The translations under genes were made by a program, and so were the position numbers. DNA of 64,000 bases, taken from the NCBI GenBank assembly GCA_014239735.1, contig JAAZYI010000024.1, positions 147,158-211,157 of the forward strand. Reading direction: 5' to 3'. The notes below the pieces were generated by a model that saw nothing but the letters and a program-made list of their open reading frames with translations, did no database searches and had not been told where the DNA came from. The stretch comes from Dehalococcoidia bacterium (GTDB taxonomy: Bacteria; Chloroflexota; Dehalococcoidia; Lucifugimonadales; Lucifugimonadaceae). This document shows positions 42,444 through 51,232 of this stretch, one piece after another (within the stretch, counting starts at the first letter, position 1; the number at the start of each line of letters is the position of its first letter).

Positions 42444-43205
42444 ATGAATAATATATATACAATATTCAAAAAAGAGCTTCTAAGTTACATCAAATCACCT
42501 ATGGCATATATTGTGGCGGCATCTTTTTTTACTGTGACAGGCTTCTTCTTTATAGCTTCTGTATCTGATGCTTTTTCTGAAGCAAGCATTAGAGGGTTTT
42601 TGGCTGGAGCTGTCTTCTTTTTAATTTTCTTATCCCCTGCCCTAACCATGAGGCTTATTGCAGAAGAGCAAAAGCTAGGCACCATGGAACTTTTAATGAC
42701 TTCCCCATTAAAGGAGCATGAAATAGTTATCGGGAAATTCTTTGCTTCTTTGGCAATAGTGCTCTTTATGCTTGCCGGCACACTTTTTTATCCAATAATA
42801 TTATTCATTTTTGGGGTGCCTGATTTAGGTCCAATTTTTACAGGTTATCTAGGCCTAATTTTATATAGCTGCTCAACACTATCAATAGGAATTTTCGCAT
42901 CATCCTTGAGTTCAAACCAACTAGTTTCATTAGTAGTTGGATCTGGAATATTAACTCTTCTTACATTTATTGACTTCGTTTCAGAAAGAGTCTCAGGAGT
43001 TTTAGGAACCATTTTAAACGAACTGCAACTAGGCGGCTCTTTCTCTGTATTCGATACAAGCAGTTTTGGGATAGCAGAAAAAGGGCATTTTGCCGATTTT
43101 GCAAGAGGAATAATTTCTATCTATGACATTGCATTTTATATATCAATATCAATTATATTTTTATTATTCACAATTCTTATATTGGAGACTAGGAGGTGGA
43201 AATGA
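42444..43205 (+). CDS. ABC-2 permease, GldF-like
   Basis: 253 residues with six membrane spans. The start IYTIFKKELLSYIKSPMAYIV and the loop MRLIAEEQKLGTMELLMTSPLKEHEIV are characteristic of GldF/NosY-type ABC-2 permeases. The ATG follows the ATPase stop without a gap. It would form the channel of the exporter; the cargo is unknown. Confidence 0.88.
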   Translation: MNNIYTIFKKELLSYIKSPMAYIVAASFFTVTGFFFIASVSDAFSEASIRGFLAGAVFFLIFLSPALTMRLIAEEQKLGTMELLMTSPLKEHEIVIGKFFASLAIVLFMLAGTLFYPIILFIFGVPDLGPIFTGYLGLILYSCSTLSIGIFASSLSSNQLVSLVVGSGILTLLTFIDFVSERVSGVLGTILNELQLGGSFSVFDTSSFGIAEKGHFADFARGIISIYDIAFYISISIIFLLFTILILETRRWK

Positions 43206-44953
43206 AAAATGACAGAGGAGAAATTAATAGCGAATCAAGAAAAATTATTAATCTAATAAAAGATTATTCATATTCAATTCAATATATATCTTTGGCATTT
43301 GGTGTCCTTGCAACAATTTTAGGATTAATAATAATTATCTTTTTGAGAGGGATTCAATTTTCAGGATTCATAGTTTTATCTATAGGTATACTTGCATTTA
43401 TATTATCACTGGTAATTAACATAAGTAGCGTAAAAAGGGCTGTTTTTTCTTCAAAAGGCGCTTATGGAGCCAACACAATATTTATTCTAATATCTACTAT
43501 TTTTATTCTAATAGCTACAAATTCAGTCATTTACATACTCAATGATAGAGGATCTTCTCCTTCATGGTTTAGGTCTGATCTTACAGCTTCAAAAGAATAT
43601 CAATTATCAAGTCAAGCAATAAATGCAATAGAAAACCTAAAAGAGGATTTAGAGATTTTTATTTTCCTAAGATCTGATTCTAGCCAAGACAAACTATCAG
43701 TAAATCGAACTGAAGATTTACTCAGCGAATTTTCAAAAAATTCGAATAAATACAACTTAACATACAAACATGTGGATCCTGACTTAGACCCTAATTTGGC
43801 AAGCAGTTTAAACGTTGATAGATATCTTGCAGGGCGCGATCTTCCAGTATTAATTTTAAAACTCAAAGAAAGCCAGAGAATTTCATATGTAGTAGGAAAA
43901 GACCCTAACGAAATGATTGATGTCTTTAATGAAAAAGATCTTATATCGGCATTATTAATTGTAAACCAAATTAAGCAAAAAATTGTCTTATTTTTATCTG
44001 GGCATGAAGAAAGAGATATAACAAGTATTGATAAAGCATCAGAATCTTTCGGACAGGCTAAAATTTCTCTGGAAAGAGACAATTACATTGTTAGTTCTGT
44101 AACATCAGATGAACTATCAAGGGTATTGCTCTCTGGAAACAAAGAGTCATTCCCGGCAGCTCTTATAATAGCGGATGCAGCCGATGAAATTTTAACTTCA
44201 GAACAAAATTTAATTCAAGAGTATGTGAGACTTGGAGGGAACTTAATGCTTTTATTAGAGCCTGACTCACCCTCGGGTTTATCAAATTTAGTTGCTCCAT
44301 GGGGAGTAGTAGCTGGAAAGGGAACCTTAGTGGATACAGCAAGTTATGTTGCTCCAAATATTCAGTTTTTACAGATTAAAGACTCCAATCTACAAATTCC
44401 TGAACACCCAATTACTCATAACTTTGATGTAATGTATTTTCCTGGATCTAAATTTATAGGCCTTTCACTTAAGCCAGATGAAATATCGTTAACTGAAACC
44501 GGGAAACCTCATATTAATGCAGAACCAATAGCTTACACCACATTAAATAGTTGGGAAGAAACTTCAAATGAATCAATAAATTTTGATAGTGAATCTGAGC
44601 TTGCCGGACCATTACCAATAATACTTGCTATCGAATCTATAGCAGCTATAAATGAATCTCCAGTAAAAAATGAAAGAGGAGATTATATAACTTCAAAATT
44701 AATAATTTCAGGTGATACTGATTTTGCAAGTAATAAATTTTTATTCTCAGCAAAAAATGAAGATCTTTTTGCCAATTCTATAAACTGGCTAACCAGTGAT
44801 GTGGAGTTGATTTCGATAAGACCTAAAATCAAAGTATTTAGAGAGTTAGTATTAACTCAAGATGAAAGAAATTTTGTTAGATGGAGCGGCTGGATATTCT
44901 TGCCTGGAATTTCTATATTTTTAGCTCTATGGTCTTGGTGGCGAAGAAGATAA
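43202..44953 (+). CDS. GldG-like ABC transporter auxiliary protein
   Basis: 583 residues, starting at the ATG at 43202 (AGGAGG five bases upstream, ATGA overlap with the permease stop) rather than the GTG at 43196. Three N-terminal spans, a long extracytoplasmic domain with DRYLAGRDLPVLILKL, KQKIVLFLSGHEERDI and LLLEPDSPSGLSNLVAPWGV, and one C-terminal span (WIFLPGISIFLALWSWWRRR). This is the ABC_transp_aux/GldG layout. It is thought to act with the permease; the biochemical role is unclear. Confidence 0.85.
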   Translation: MKNDRGEINSESRKIINLIKDYSYSIQYISLAFGVLATILGLIIIIFLRGIQFSGFIVLSIGILAFILSLVINISSVKRAVFSSKGAYGANTIFILISTIFILIATNSVIYILNDRGSSPSWFRSDLTASKEYQLSSQAINAIENLKEDLEIFIFLRSDSSQDKLSVNRTEDLLSEFSKNSNKYNLTYKHVDPDLDPNLASSLNVDRYLAGRDLPVLILKLKESQRISYVVGKDPNEMIDVFNEKDLISALLIVNQIKQKIVLFLSGHEERDITSIDKASESFGQAKISLERDNYIVSSVTSDELSRVLLSGNKESFPAALIIADAADEILTSEQNLIQEYVRLGGNLMLLLEPDSPSGLSNLVAPWGVVAGKGTLVDTASYVAPNIQFLQIKDSNLQIPEHPITHNFDVMYFPGSKFIGLSLKPDEISLTETGKPHINAEPIAYTTLNSWEETSNESINFDSESELAGPLPIILAIESIAAINESPVKNERGDYITSKLIISGDTDFASNKFLFSAKNEDLFANSINWLTSDVELISIRPKIKVFRELVLTQDERNFVRWSGWIFLPGISIFLALWSWWRRR

Positions 44954-45987
44954 TGAATTTTAAGTTCTCTCTAATTCTTATTATAATTATTTCTATCTCT
45001 ATTCCTTTAGGAGTATTTTTCTTAAAAGATTCAAACATCAATAATGATGCCCAAGGGTCTGAAAAAGTGTTTAAATCATTTTTATATACTGCACCAGAAG
45101 ATCAAATAATTTCCATAGATTTTATTGGAGAAAAAAATGAAATCAGGTTTGAAAAATCTGATAATTCATGGAATATAATTGAGAACGACAGAACTTTTCC
45201 TGTTAATCCTGTGCGCTGGTCTGGAATTACATATCTCTTAAAGGGCCCACTAATACAACGAACTTTAGATGAGGAAAAATCAAAAAATTTAAATCAATTT
45301 GGTTTAAAAGATCCTTCTTTAAAAGTTAAATTAGAATTCAAAGGCTCTGATCCAATAATAATTGATTTTGGGATTTTAAGTTCAGATAAATCATATCAAT
45401 TTGTTAAACTAGAAAATCAGCAATCTGTTCACACATTAAACGCGTCATATGGCAATGCTTTAAAAAATTTGCTTATAGACCCTCCTAAGCCAGAATGGAT
45501 ATATGATTTTGATCCAAAAAATATTGATGAAATTTTAATATATAAATCAGGCATACTTTATTCTGCTTACGGAAGAAATATTTTTAATAGTGATAGTAGT
45601 GAATGGAAAATATGCAATTTAATAATAGATGAAGTTTCTGGAAATCCTATTATAGAAAAAGAGCCTTGCGAAGGCGATAAAGACGCTGATTTAATGATAG
45701 TAAATAAAATAATCGAACTACTAAAAAAACCCACCATATTAAGTGTTTTAGGTTTAGGCTTGGAAACTGAAGAAGAATTTTCTAGATATGGCATAACAAA
45801 AAATAGCATATATATATATTTGAGAAATAATACTTATACAGAAAAAGGCACATTACTGATTAAGCCTATTACTGCAAGCTTCAGCAACCTAGAAGAAAAT
45901 GAAATTAATGCTGTTTTTCAAGATTCTAACGATGTAGTATTAGTTGAAAAAAAATGGGCAGAAGATATTAAACAAGTAATCAAGTAG
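44953..45987 (+). CDS. DUF4340 family protein of the Gld-type ABC cluster
   Basis: 344 residues. The ATG at 44953 overlaps the GldG stop (TAATG) and gives a single N-terminal span (FKFSLILIIIISISIPLGVF); upstream in-frame codons belong to the GldG gene. The rest has the DUF4340 pattern of repeated strands: IISIDFIGEKNEIRFEKSD, WNIIE, PVNPVRWSGITYLLKG and QFGLKDPSLKVKLEF. DUF4340 proteins sit beside GldG-type exporters in many bacteria and their role is unknown. It converges on the VWA gene, overlapping its end by 8 bases. Confidence 0.82.
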   Translation: MNFKFSLILIIIISISIPLGVFFLKDSNINNDAQGSEKVFKSFLYTAPEDQIISIDFIGEKNEIRFEKSDNSWNIIENDRTFPVNPVRWSGITYLLKGPLIQRTLDEEKSKNLNQFGLKDPSLKVKLEFKGSDPIIIDFGILSSDKSYQFVKLENQQSVHTLNASYGNALKNLLIDPPKPEWIYDFDPKNIDEILIYKSGILYSAYGRNIFNSDSSEWKICNLIIDEVSGNPIIEKEPCEGDKDADLMIVNKIIELLKKPTILSVLGLGLETEEEFSRYGITKNSIYIYLRNNTYTEKGTLLIKPITASFSNLEENEINAVFQDSNDVVLVEKKWAEDIKQVIK

Positions 45988-46816
45988 AGGTTAAATTTCT
46001 ATATAGCTGAGGTATTCTTAGTGGCAAAGAGGCTATATCATCCAAAACCTCATAGCTTAAATCTTCCATCATACCTTTCATATAATCATGGCCTTCTTTA
46101 TCAACAGTTAAGCAAAAGGTTGTAATGCCTTGATTTTTAGCTTCCAGCAAAGCTTTCTTAGTGTCGTTAACCGCATACTCTTTTTCAACCCCTTCCCTGC
46201 TGTATCCTCTATCTTGAGGCCTACCATCACTAATTAAAAATATAAATTTGGATTTTTCTTCAGTTTTTAATAATTTTTGAGTGCAATGCCTAACTGCTGG
46301 ACCCATTCTAGTTGCATGTAATGGGCTTATACGGTCAATTCTTTTTGGAATAGTTGGTGAAAATTTTTCATCAAGATCTTTAATTGTAAAATATTCTACA
46401 TTCTCTCTTCCGTATCCAGAAAATCCAAATATGCCATATGTATCACCCAAATCCTCTAAGGCATCTAAAAGTAAAATTAAACCTTCCTTTTCTAGATCCA
46501 CTATTCTCTTATAAGACCTTCTAAAACCTTGCGATCTTCTTTTCCTGAGCCATTCCATATATTTCTCAGGGTTATCAGGCGCAGACCATTCATCTCTAGA
46601 GCTATCTGTATCATCAATAGCTTCAGCAGTAGAGGCACTCATATCAAGCAAAAAAGCTACAGATATACTTCGTTCTACCTTATTCCTTCTCCAATAAAGT
46701 TTTTCTGAAGGGCTTATTCCAGCTCTTAAATCAACCATGGCCTCTACAGTTAAATCTAAATCTTGCTCTTCTCCGTCTTCAAGTCTTTTAATTTTTCTAT
46801 ATGTTTCAGGATTCAT
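45980..46816 (-). CDS. NorD-like VWA domain (C-terminal part, separated from 46985 gene by an in-frame TAA)
   Basis: 278 residues with a von Willebrand A domain. The MIDAS motif DMSAS is at 58-62, preceded by YWRRNKVERSISVAFLL, and the late IFLISDGRPQD and TFCLTVD blocks complete it. The family (NorD/CbbO) works with a NorQ/CbbQ-type MoxR ATPase to activate a metalloenzyme; the ATPase is at 49800. The first ATG is at 46816, but the same frame stays open upstream for 56 codons to the TAA at 46985-46987 and includes LYDEWDFRD and NWCLVNE, which are conserved family features. So this looks like the C-terminal part of one protein cut by one stop. Confidence 0.75.
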   Translation of the reverse strand: MNPETYRKIKRLEDGEEQDLDLTVEAMVDLRAGISPSEKLYWRRNKVERSISVAFLLDMSASTAEAIDDTDSSRDEWSAPDNPEKYMEWLRKRRSQGFRRSYKRIVDLEKEGLILLLDALEDLGDTYGIFGFSGYGRENVEYFTIKDLDEKFSPTIPKRIDRISPLHATRMGPAVRHCTQKLLKTEEKSKFIFLISDGRPQDRGYSREGVEKEYAVNDTKKALLEAKNQGITTFCLTVDKEGHDYMKGMMEDLSYEVLDDIASLPLRIPQLYRNLTST

Positions 46817-46984
46817 TAATTCAAATTGTTTCTTAATATCGGCAACTATATCTGCATATTTTTCTAATGTTTCTTCGTAATACTGAAGATCCCCTTCTCC
46901 AATCTTCTTTTCATTAACTAAGCACCAATTTTTTTTGTAGGTTTCATCTCTAAAATCCCATTCGTCATATAAAAATTGATTTTC

Positions 46985-49231
46985 TTAAACAGCCTCAAGC
47001 GCCTTTCCGTCTTCATTAAAATGATCAAATTTATCAGCAAATTTTGATTGATCATCTTGGATTTTTTCAGTTTGCATTTCGTTTAATGCTTCCTCTAAAT
47101 TTTGAGTTATTTCGGACTCAACAGCATCATCTGAATTTTCATCTGAATTTTCATCGACCGAATCTTTTAACATTTCTTCAAGTTGTTCTGCTGAAATATC
47201 TGATAAATCCCCATCTTCTGAGAATTCAGCCTCACCTAAGCTCATTTCAAGTAGCAGTTGTGATAACTCAGGTTTAAATTCTCCCCAATGCTCTACTTCC
47301 TGTGGGGATGAATAATTGTCTATTTCTTCTTCATTATTATTTTCTTCACTGCTATTATTTATTTCATTTTCAAGCAAGTTTTCTGCTGGGAAAGAATAGA
47401 ACTCCAACAGATCATTATAAGGATCTTCAAATTTTTCAAAGCTCTCTTCTTCGAAATCATACTCCTCAAAATCTTCTTGAGATTCATTTTTAATACCTAT
47501 TAAAATCTTGTACGCCCTTAGAGTAGCTTCAGATGTATCTTCTATTTTAGAATCAGGCTTACCTAAAATTACTAAAAGATTTAAAAGTTTTTTTAGAGGA
47601 TATTCAAGTTTTTTAGGTGCTTTAAGTTTTTGTGGGCTTAAGCTATACCTTATAATTAACTCAATTAGCAGTTCTCTGCCAGGCAAGTTTTCAATTTTAG
47701 GCCTAGATTCTAATGCATTTTTTTTAACATCTTTATATGCGCTTGAAATACCTTTATATTTGTGGAGTACTTTTTCATCAACTCTATATGCTTCAAATAC
47801 TGAAAAAACATCTTGGGCCAACTTTGAATCTTCAAATAATTTAAAGAATTTTGTCATATCAGTTATTTCTGTTGTATTTTTTGGTGCATTTTCTTCAAAT
47901 TTTTTGATCAAGGAAGTTCTTAGATCTTTAAAATATGAAGACGGAGAGTCTAGTTTAAGCTTAAATGTCCCAAATTCAACATGACCTACTTGATGAGTAG
48001 CAATAACTTTTAACCACGAAAAATTCTTATCTTTCTCAGGAAATTTTTTAATAGACTCTGGAAGATAAATTGTAGATCCTTCAGTAGTAGCTAAATTAGA
48101 ATTAAACCACCCAATCTCTTTATCAACCATTACATTTGAGCTCTGTACTCCTAATTCTTGGCCACTTAAAGCACAACAATAGAGCTTTAATATATCTTTT
48201 TCTATATCTAAATCTACAGAAAATGTTAGTTCATTAAATAGTGATTTTGACTCAGGGCTATCCAAAGAAAAATAACCTTCTACATTATCACCTGAATTAA
48301 TAATATCTATCCCATGACCAAACCAAATATTAAATTTTTCTTTTGATAATCCTCGCCTTAAACTTTGAAAGTTTAAAGAGTACCCTTTTAATTCATCAGT
48401 TTTATTAGCAGAAAGAGTGATAAACATTTTTTCATACTCATCAGAATAACCTGAAGAAATATCTGAAAAAATTTCTATTGATTTTTTTGTCGCTAGATAG
48501 AAATCTTGAGGGTTGGAATCTATAATTTTAATTAAAGATTTCATAAATTCTTTTCTTTGGTTTATTAAATCAGCATTTTCTGCTAGCAATTGAAATATTT
48601 CCTCAAAATCTTTAATAAGTATTTTTGAAACTTTGTTAATAATTTCATTCCAAGATTTAAGATCATTAGGGCTAAATTGCGAGATTTTATAAACCCAATC
48701 CATAGTCTTAGAAGAATAATCAATGTTTCTAGCAGAAATTCTTTTGCAAGTATCCACTATCTTCTCAAGATCATCATAAGAAGATGCTATATTTATTGCC
48801 GGAGATAACTTATAAAATTTTTTTGCTAAAAATGAAGAATTTTTTGATGATTTAAATAAACTTAAACCTAAGTTGCCCCAATCAAGCAAATGCCTAGGCC
48901 TCAAATTCTTTAGCATATCTACAGAACTATCAACATAAGTTTTCCCCAAATCACCATTTGCAGTAGCGATTCTATTAGACTGCTTTGCCCATTCAATAAA
49001 TTGAGTTTGAGGAAGGGATCTAAAAACATTGGAAGATTCTCTTATAAAGCTTAATAGATATTCTTGCTGATTAGATATGCCAGAATCATTTTCAATAGAA
49101 GAATAAATTATATTGGCCCATTCATTGAGGCTTGGCTCATTTAAGCCTTCAGACAAAACATTTAAAGTCTCATTCAACTCTTTAGTATTTATCCAATTAT
49201 ATTTTTTAAGTCTATTATTTATTTCTTTCAT
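46985..49231 (-). CDS. NorD/CbbO-like activator, N-terminal part ending at an in-frame TAA
   Basis: 748 codons. The first 300 residues are helical and repeat-like (LKSWNEIINKVSKIL and similar). The middle has NorD features: a HxxxH-type block THQVGHVEFGTFKL (about 412) and FSVFEAYRVDEKVLHKYKG, then RELLIELIIRYSL. The last 150 residues are very acidic. The frame ends in TAA directly in phase with the downstream VWA part, where no gap in conserved sequence is apparent. It starts inside the end of the Nudix gene. The likely role is as partner of the MoxR ATPase. The stop may be a real mutation, a strain variant or a sequencing error. Confidence 0.72.
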   Translation of the reverse strand: MKEINNRLKKYNWINTKELNETLNVLSEGLNEPSLNEWANIIYSSIENDSGISNQQEYLLSFIRESSNVFRSLPQTQFIEWAKQSNRIATANGDLGKTYVDSSVDMLKNLRPRHLLDWGNLGLSLFKSSKNSSFLAKKFYKLSPAINIASSYDDLEKIVDTCKRISARNIDYSSKTMDWVYKISQFSPNDLKSWNEIINKVSKILIKDFEEIFQLLAENADLINQRKEFMKSLIKIIDSNPQDFYLATKKSIEIFSDISSGYSDEYEKMFITLSANKTDELKGYSLNFQSLRRGLSKEKFNIWFGHGIDIINSGDNVEGYFSLDSPESKSLFNELTFSVDLDIEKDILKLYCCALSGQELGVQSSNVMVDKEIGWFNSNLATTEGSTIYLPESIKKFPEKDKNFSWLKVIATHQVGHVEFGTFKLKLDSPSSYFKDLRTSLIKKFEENAPKNTTEITDMTKFFKLFEDSKLAQDVFSVFEAYRVDEKVLHKYKGISSAYKDVKKNALESRPKIENLPGRELLIELIIRYSLSPQKLKAPKKLEYPLKKLLNLLVILGKPDSKIEDTSEATLRAYKILIGIKNESQEDFEEYDFEEESFEKFEDPYNDLLEFYSFPAENLLENEINNSSEENNNEEEIDNYSSPQEVEHWGEFKPELSQLLLEMSLGEAEFSEDGDLSDISAEQLEEMLKDSVDENSDENSDDAVESEITQNLEEALNEMQTEKIQDDQSKFADKFDHFNEDGKALEAV

Positions 49232-49796
49232 CTTCTGAAGTAATTATACTTAAAAATTCTTCAAGTATACTTGCTGTGGCTCCCCATATTAACTGATTAT
49301 TTATTATATATGCTGGCTTACTAATTAATAATTTATTAGATAAAAAATAATAATCTCTTCTATTTTTTTTAGATATTAATTCTGAAATAGATATGAACAT
49401 ATAATCAACAATTTCTTCCTCATCTACTTTTATTTTTACTTCATCTTTTATTAAGACTATAAAAGGCTGAATAATATATCCTGTTCTAGTTTTTTCCTTG
49501 CTCAGAGGAGAAATTAATTTAACACTCTCCTGGCCTACACCTATTTCTTCCTTCATTTCTCTATATGCTGTATTCAATAAATTCATATCATCATTTTCAA
49601 ATGTTCCTCCAGGAAAACATATCTCATCACTATGAGCAGATAAATTCTTAGATCTTTTAAGAAATAGAATTGAATAGTCCTCGTTATTAAAAAAAACCGG
49701 CAAGAAGACTGAAGCATTTTTATGCCCTCTTTTGTCAGTTATACTTTCATGTTGATATATGGAATTTTTAGATAATAATTCCTTTAATTTATCCAT
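49215..49796 (-). CDS. Nudix hydrolase, coenzyme A pyrophosphatase-like
   Basis: 193 residues. The CoA-type motif SAHSDEICFPGG directly precedes the Nudix box GGTFENDDMNLLNTAYREMKEEIG, whose REMKEEIG carries the metal-binding glutamates. This arrangement is that of the NudL/CoA pyrophosphatase branch, which splits CoA or related nucleotides. dephospho-CoA kinase is two genes upstream in the same run. It overlaps the NorD-like gene by 17 bases. Confidence 0.87.
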   Translation of the reverse strand: MDKLKELLSKNSIYQHESITDKRGHKNASVFLPVFFNNEDYSILFLKRSKNLSAHSDEICFPGGTFENDDMNLLNTAYREMKEEIGVGQESVKLISPLSKEKTRTGYIIQPFIVLIKDEVKIKVDEEEIVDYMFISISELISKKNRRDYYFLSNKLLISKPAYIINNQLIWGATASILEEFLSIITSEDERNK

Positions 49797-49799
49797 GAT

Positions 49800-50648
49800 T
49801 TACGGGAATATTGCGCTTATAATTTCTTCAATACTTCTATAAAGTTTCTTGTCATCAGTTATTCCCCACGTAACAGCTACCTGACAAGCTCTTCTAGGGG
49901 CTATTCCGTCTTTAATTAATTTTCCAGCATATATAAGCACTCTTGTGCTTGCAGCCTCAGATAGTCCATGATCAGTTAAATTTCTTATCTTCTCTCCTAA
50001 TGATGATAATGAGTCTGCAGTTGAATCATCTATTCCTGCCTCTTCTTTTAAAATCTTTGCTTCCAAGTCAGGTGTTGGAAAATCAAATTCAATAGCAACA
50101 AATCTTTGCCTTGTGCTTTGTTTTAAATCTTTCAGCGCATTCTGGTAACCAGGATTATATGAAACAACCATTAAGAATTCGTCTGCTGCTTCTACAACTT
50201 CTCCTAATTTATCAATTGTTAATATTCTTCTATGATCTGTTAAAGGATGAACAATTACTGTCGTATCTTTTCTCGCTTCAACAATTTCATCAAGATAGCA
50301 AATACCTCCACTTTTTACAGCTCTTGTGAGAGGGCCATCTATCCATTTGGTGCCAGATGAATCAATCAAATATCTTCCTACAAGATCACTTGCAGTTAAA
50401 TCTTCATGACATGCCACAGTAATCAGCGGGACAGATTTTTTCATATTATTTGATATATGCCATGACATATATTCAACGAATCTTGTTTTACCAGTTCCCG
50501 TAGGACCTTTCAGTAAAATAGGAACTTTTTGGTTATATGCTGATTCAAATACTTGAATCTCATCACTAACAGGCACATAAAATGGCTCGTTTTCAATTAA
50601 ATAATCTTCGATCTTATAATTTTTAGAATTTGAGGACTTAGTTGCCAT
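49800..50648 (-). CDS. MoxR-type AAA+ ATPase, NorQ/CbbQ-like
   Basis: 282 residues: Walker A GPTGTGKT (48-55), Walker B GGICYLDEIVEA, sensor VVSYNPGYQNALKDLK and arginine-finger region STRQRFVAIEFDFP. The NPGYQ block is characteristic of the NorQ/CbbQ branch, which remodels a metalloenzyme together with a VWA partner. The genes for that target (nitric oxide reductase, Rubisco) are not in the window. The ATG overlaps the coaE stop (TAATG), and a Nudix gene separates it from its NorD-like partner. Confidence 0.9.
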   Translation of the reverse strand: MATKSSNSKNYKIEDYLIENEPFYVPVSDEIQVFESAYNQKVPILLKGPTGTGKTRFVEYMSWHISNNMKKSVPLITVACHEDLTASDLVGRYLIDSSGTKWIDGPLTRAVKSGGICYLDEIVEARKDTTVIVHPLTDHRRILTIDKLGEVVEAADEFLMVVSYNPGYQNALKDLKQSTRQRFVAIEFDFPTPDLEAKILKEEAGIDDSTADSLSSLGEKIRNLTDHGLSEAASTRVLIYAGKLIKDGIAPRRACQVAVTWGITDDKKLYRSIEEIISAIFP

Positions 50649-51232
50649 TAGAATTCCTTTCTTATTCTTTCCAATAGAAATTGTACATTATTATTAAGTT
50701 CTTGTTTCGTTGAATCGTTATATATAAATTCATCAATATTATTTAATTGGGCATAATCCTCAATTTGTATCTTTAATCTATCTAGAAAATCTGGGTAATT
50801 ATTGCTTTCTACTCTAGATTTAATATTTTCAATAGAAGAAACAATGCACCATAATTTATCACAATATTTATTAAAGCCACTTTTTACTATTTGTGCACCT
50901 TCAATAAATATTATTTCTTCCTTATTTAATTTATTTAGGGTACTTTTCAACAATTCTTCTAACTTAGGCCAAACAATTAACTGAAGTCTCTCCAAATACG
51001 AATTTTCATCCTTAAAAACTATTCTTGATAGTTCAGATCTATTGACCTCTAAATTTTTATCCAAAACCTCATTGCCCCAAATTGCGATGATTTCGTCATA
51101 TTGTTTTGAGCCCTTTTCATAAACTTTATGACCTAATACATCTAAATCTATAACTGAAAAACCTTTGGTCCTTAAATATCTTCCAGCAGTTGATTTACCT
51201 GAACTCATAAGTCCAATTAGACCTATGATCAC
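50648..51232 (-). CDS. coaE: Dephospho-CoA kinase
   Basis: 194 residues. The P-loop is GLIGLMSSGKSTAG; the LMSSGKS form is unusual, most CoaE having GGIGSGKS. SVIDLDVLGHKVYEKG gives the substrate-binding Asp, and VWPKLEELLKSTL and FIEGAQIVKSGF follow the CoaE pattern. CoaE adds the 3'-phosphate to finish CoA. The start is a GTG at 51232, directly after the ltaE stop. Alternative: another small P-loop kinase, but the overall layout favours CoaE. Confidence 0.75.
   Translation of the reverse strand: MIIGLIGLMSSGKSTAGRYLRTKGFSVIDLDVLGHKVYEKGSKQYDEIIAIWGNEVLDKNLEVNRSELSRIVFKDENSYLERLQLIVWPKLEELLKSTLNKLNKEEIIFIEGAQIVKSGFNKYCDKLWCIVSSIENIKSRVESNNYPDFLDRLKIQIEDYAQLNNIDEFIYNDSTKQELNNNVQFLLERIRKEF

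Noticed and set aside
47508..47984. Open frame on the plus strand inside the NorD-like gene
   Set aside because: It is an antisense frame of a real gene with matching composition and no domain.
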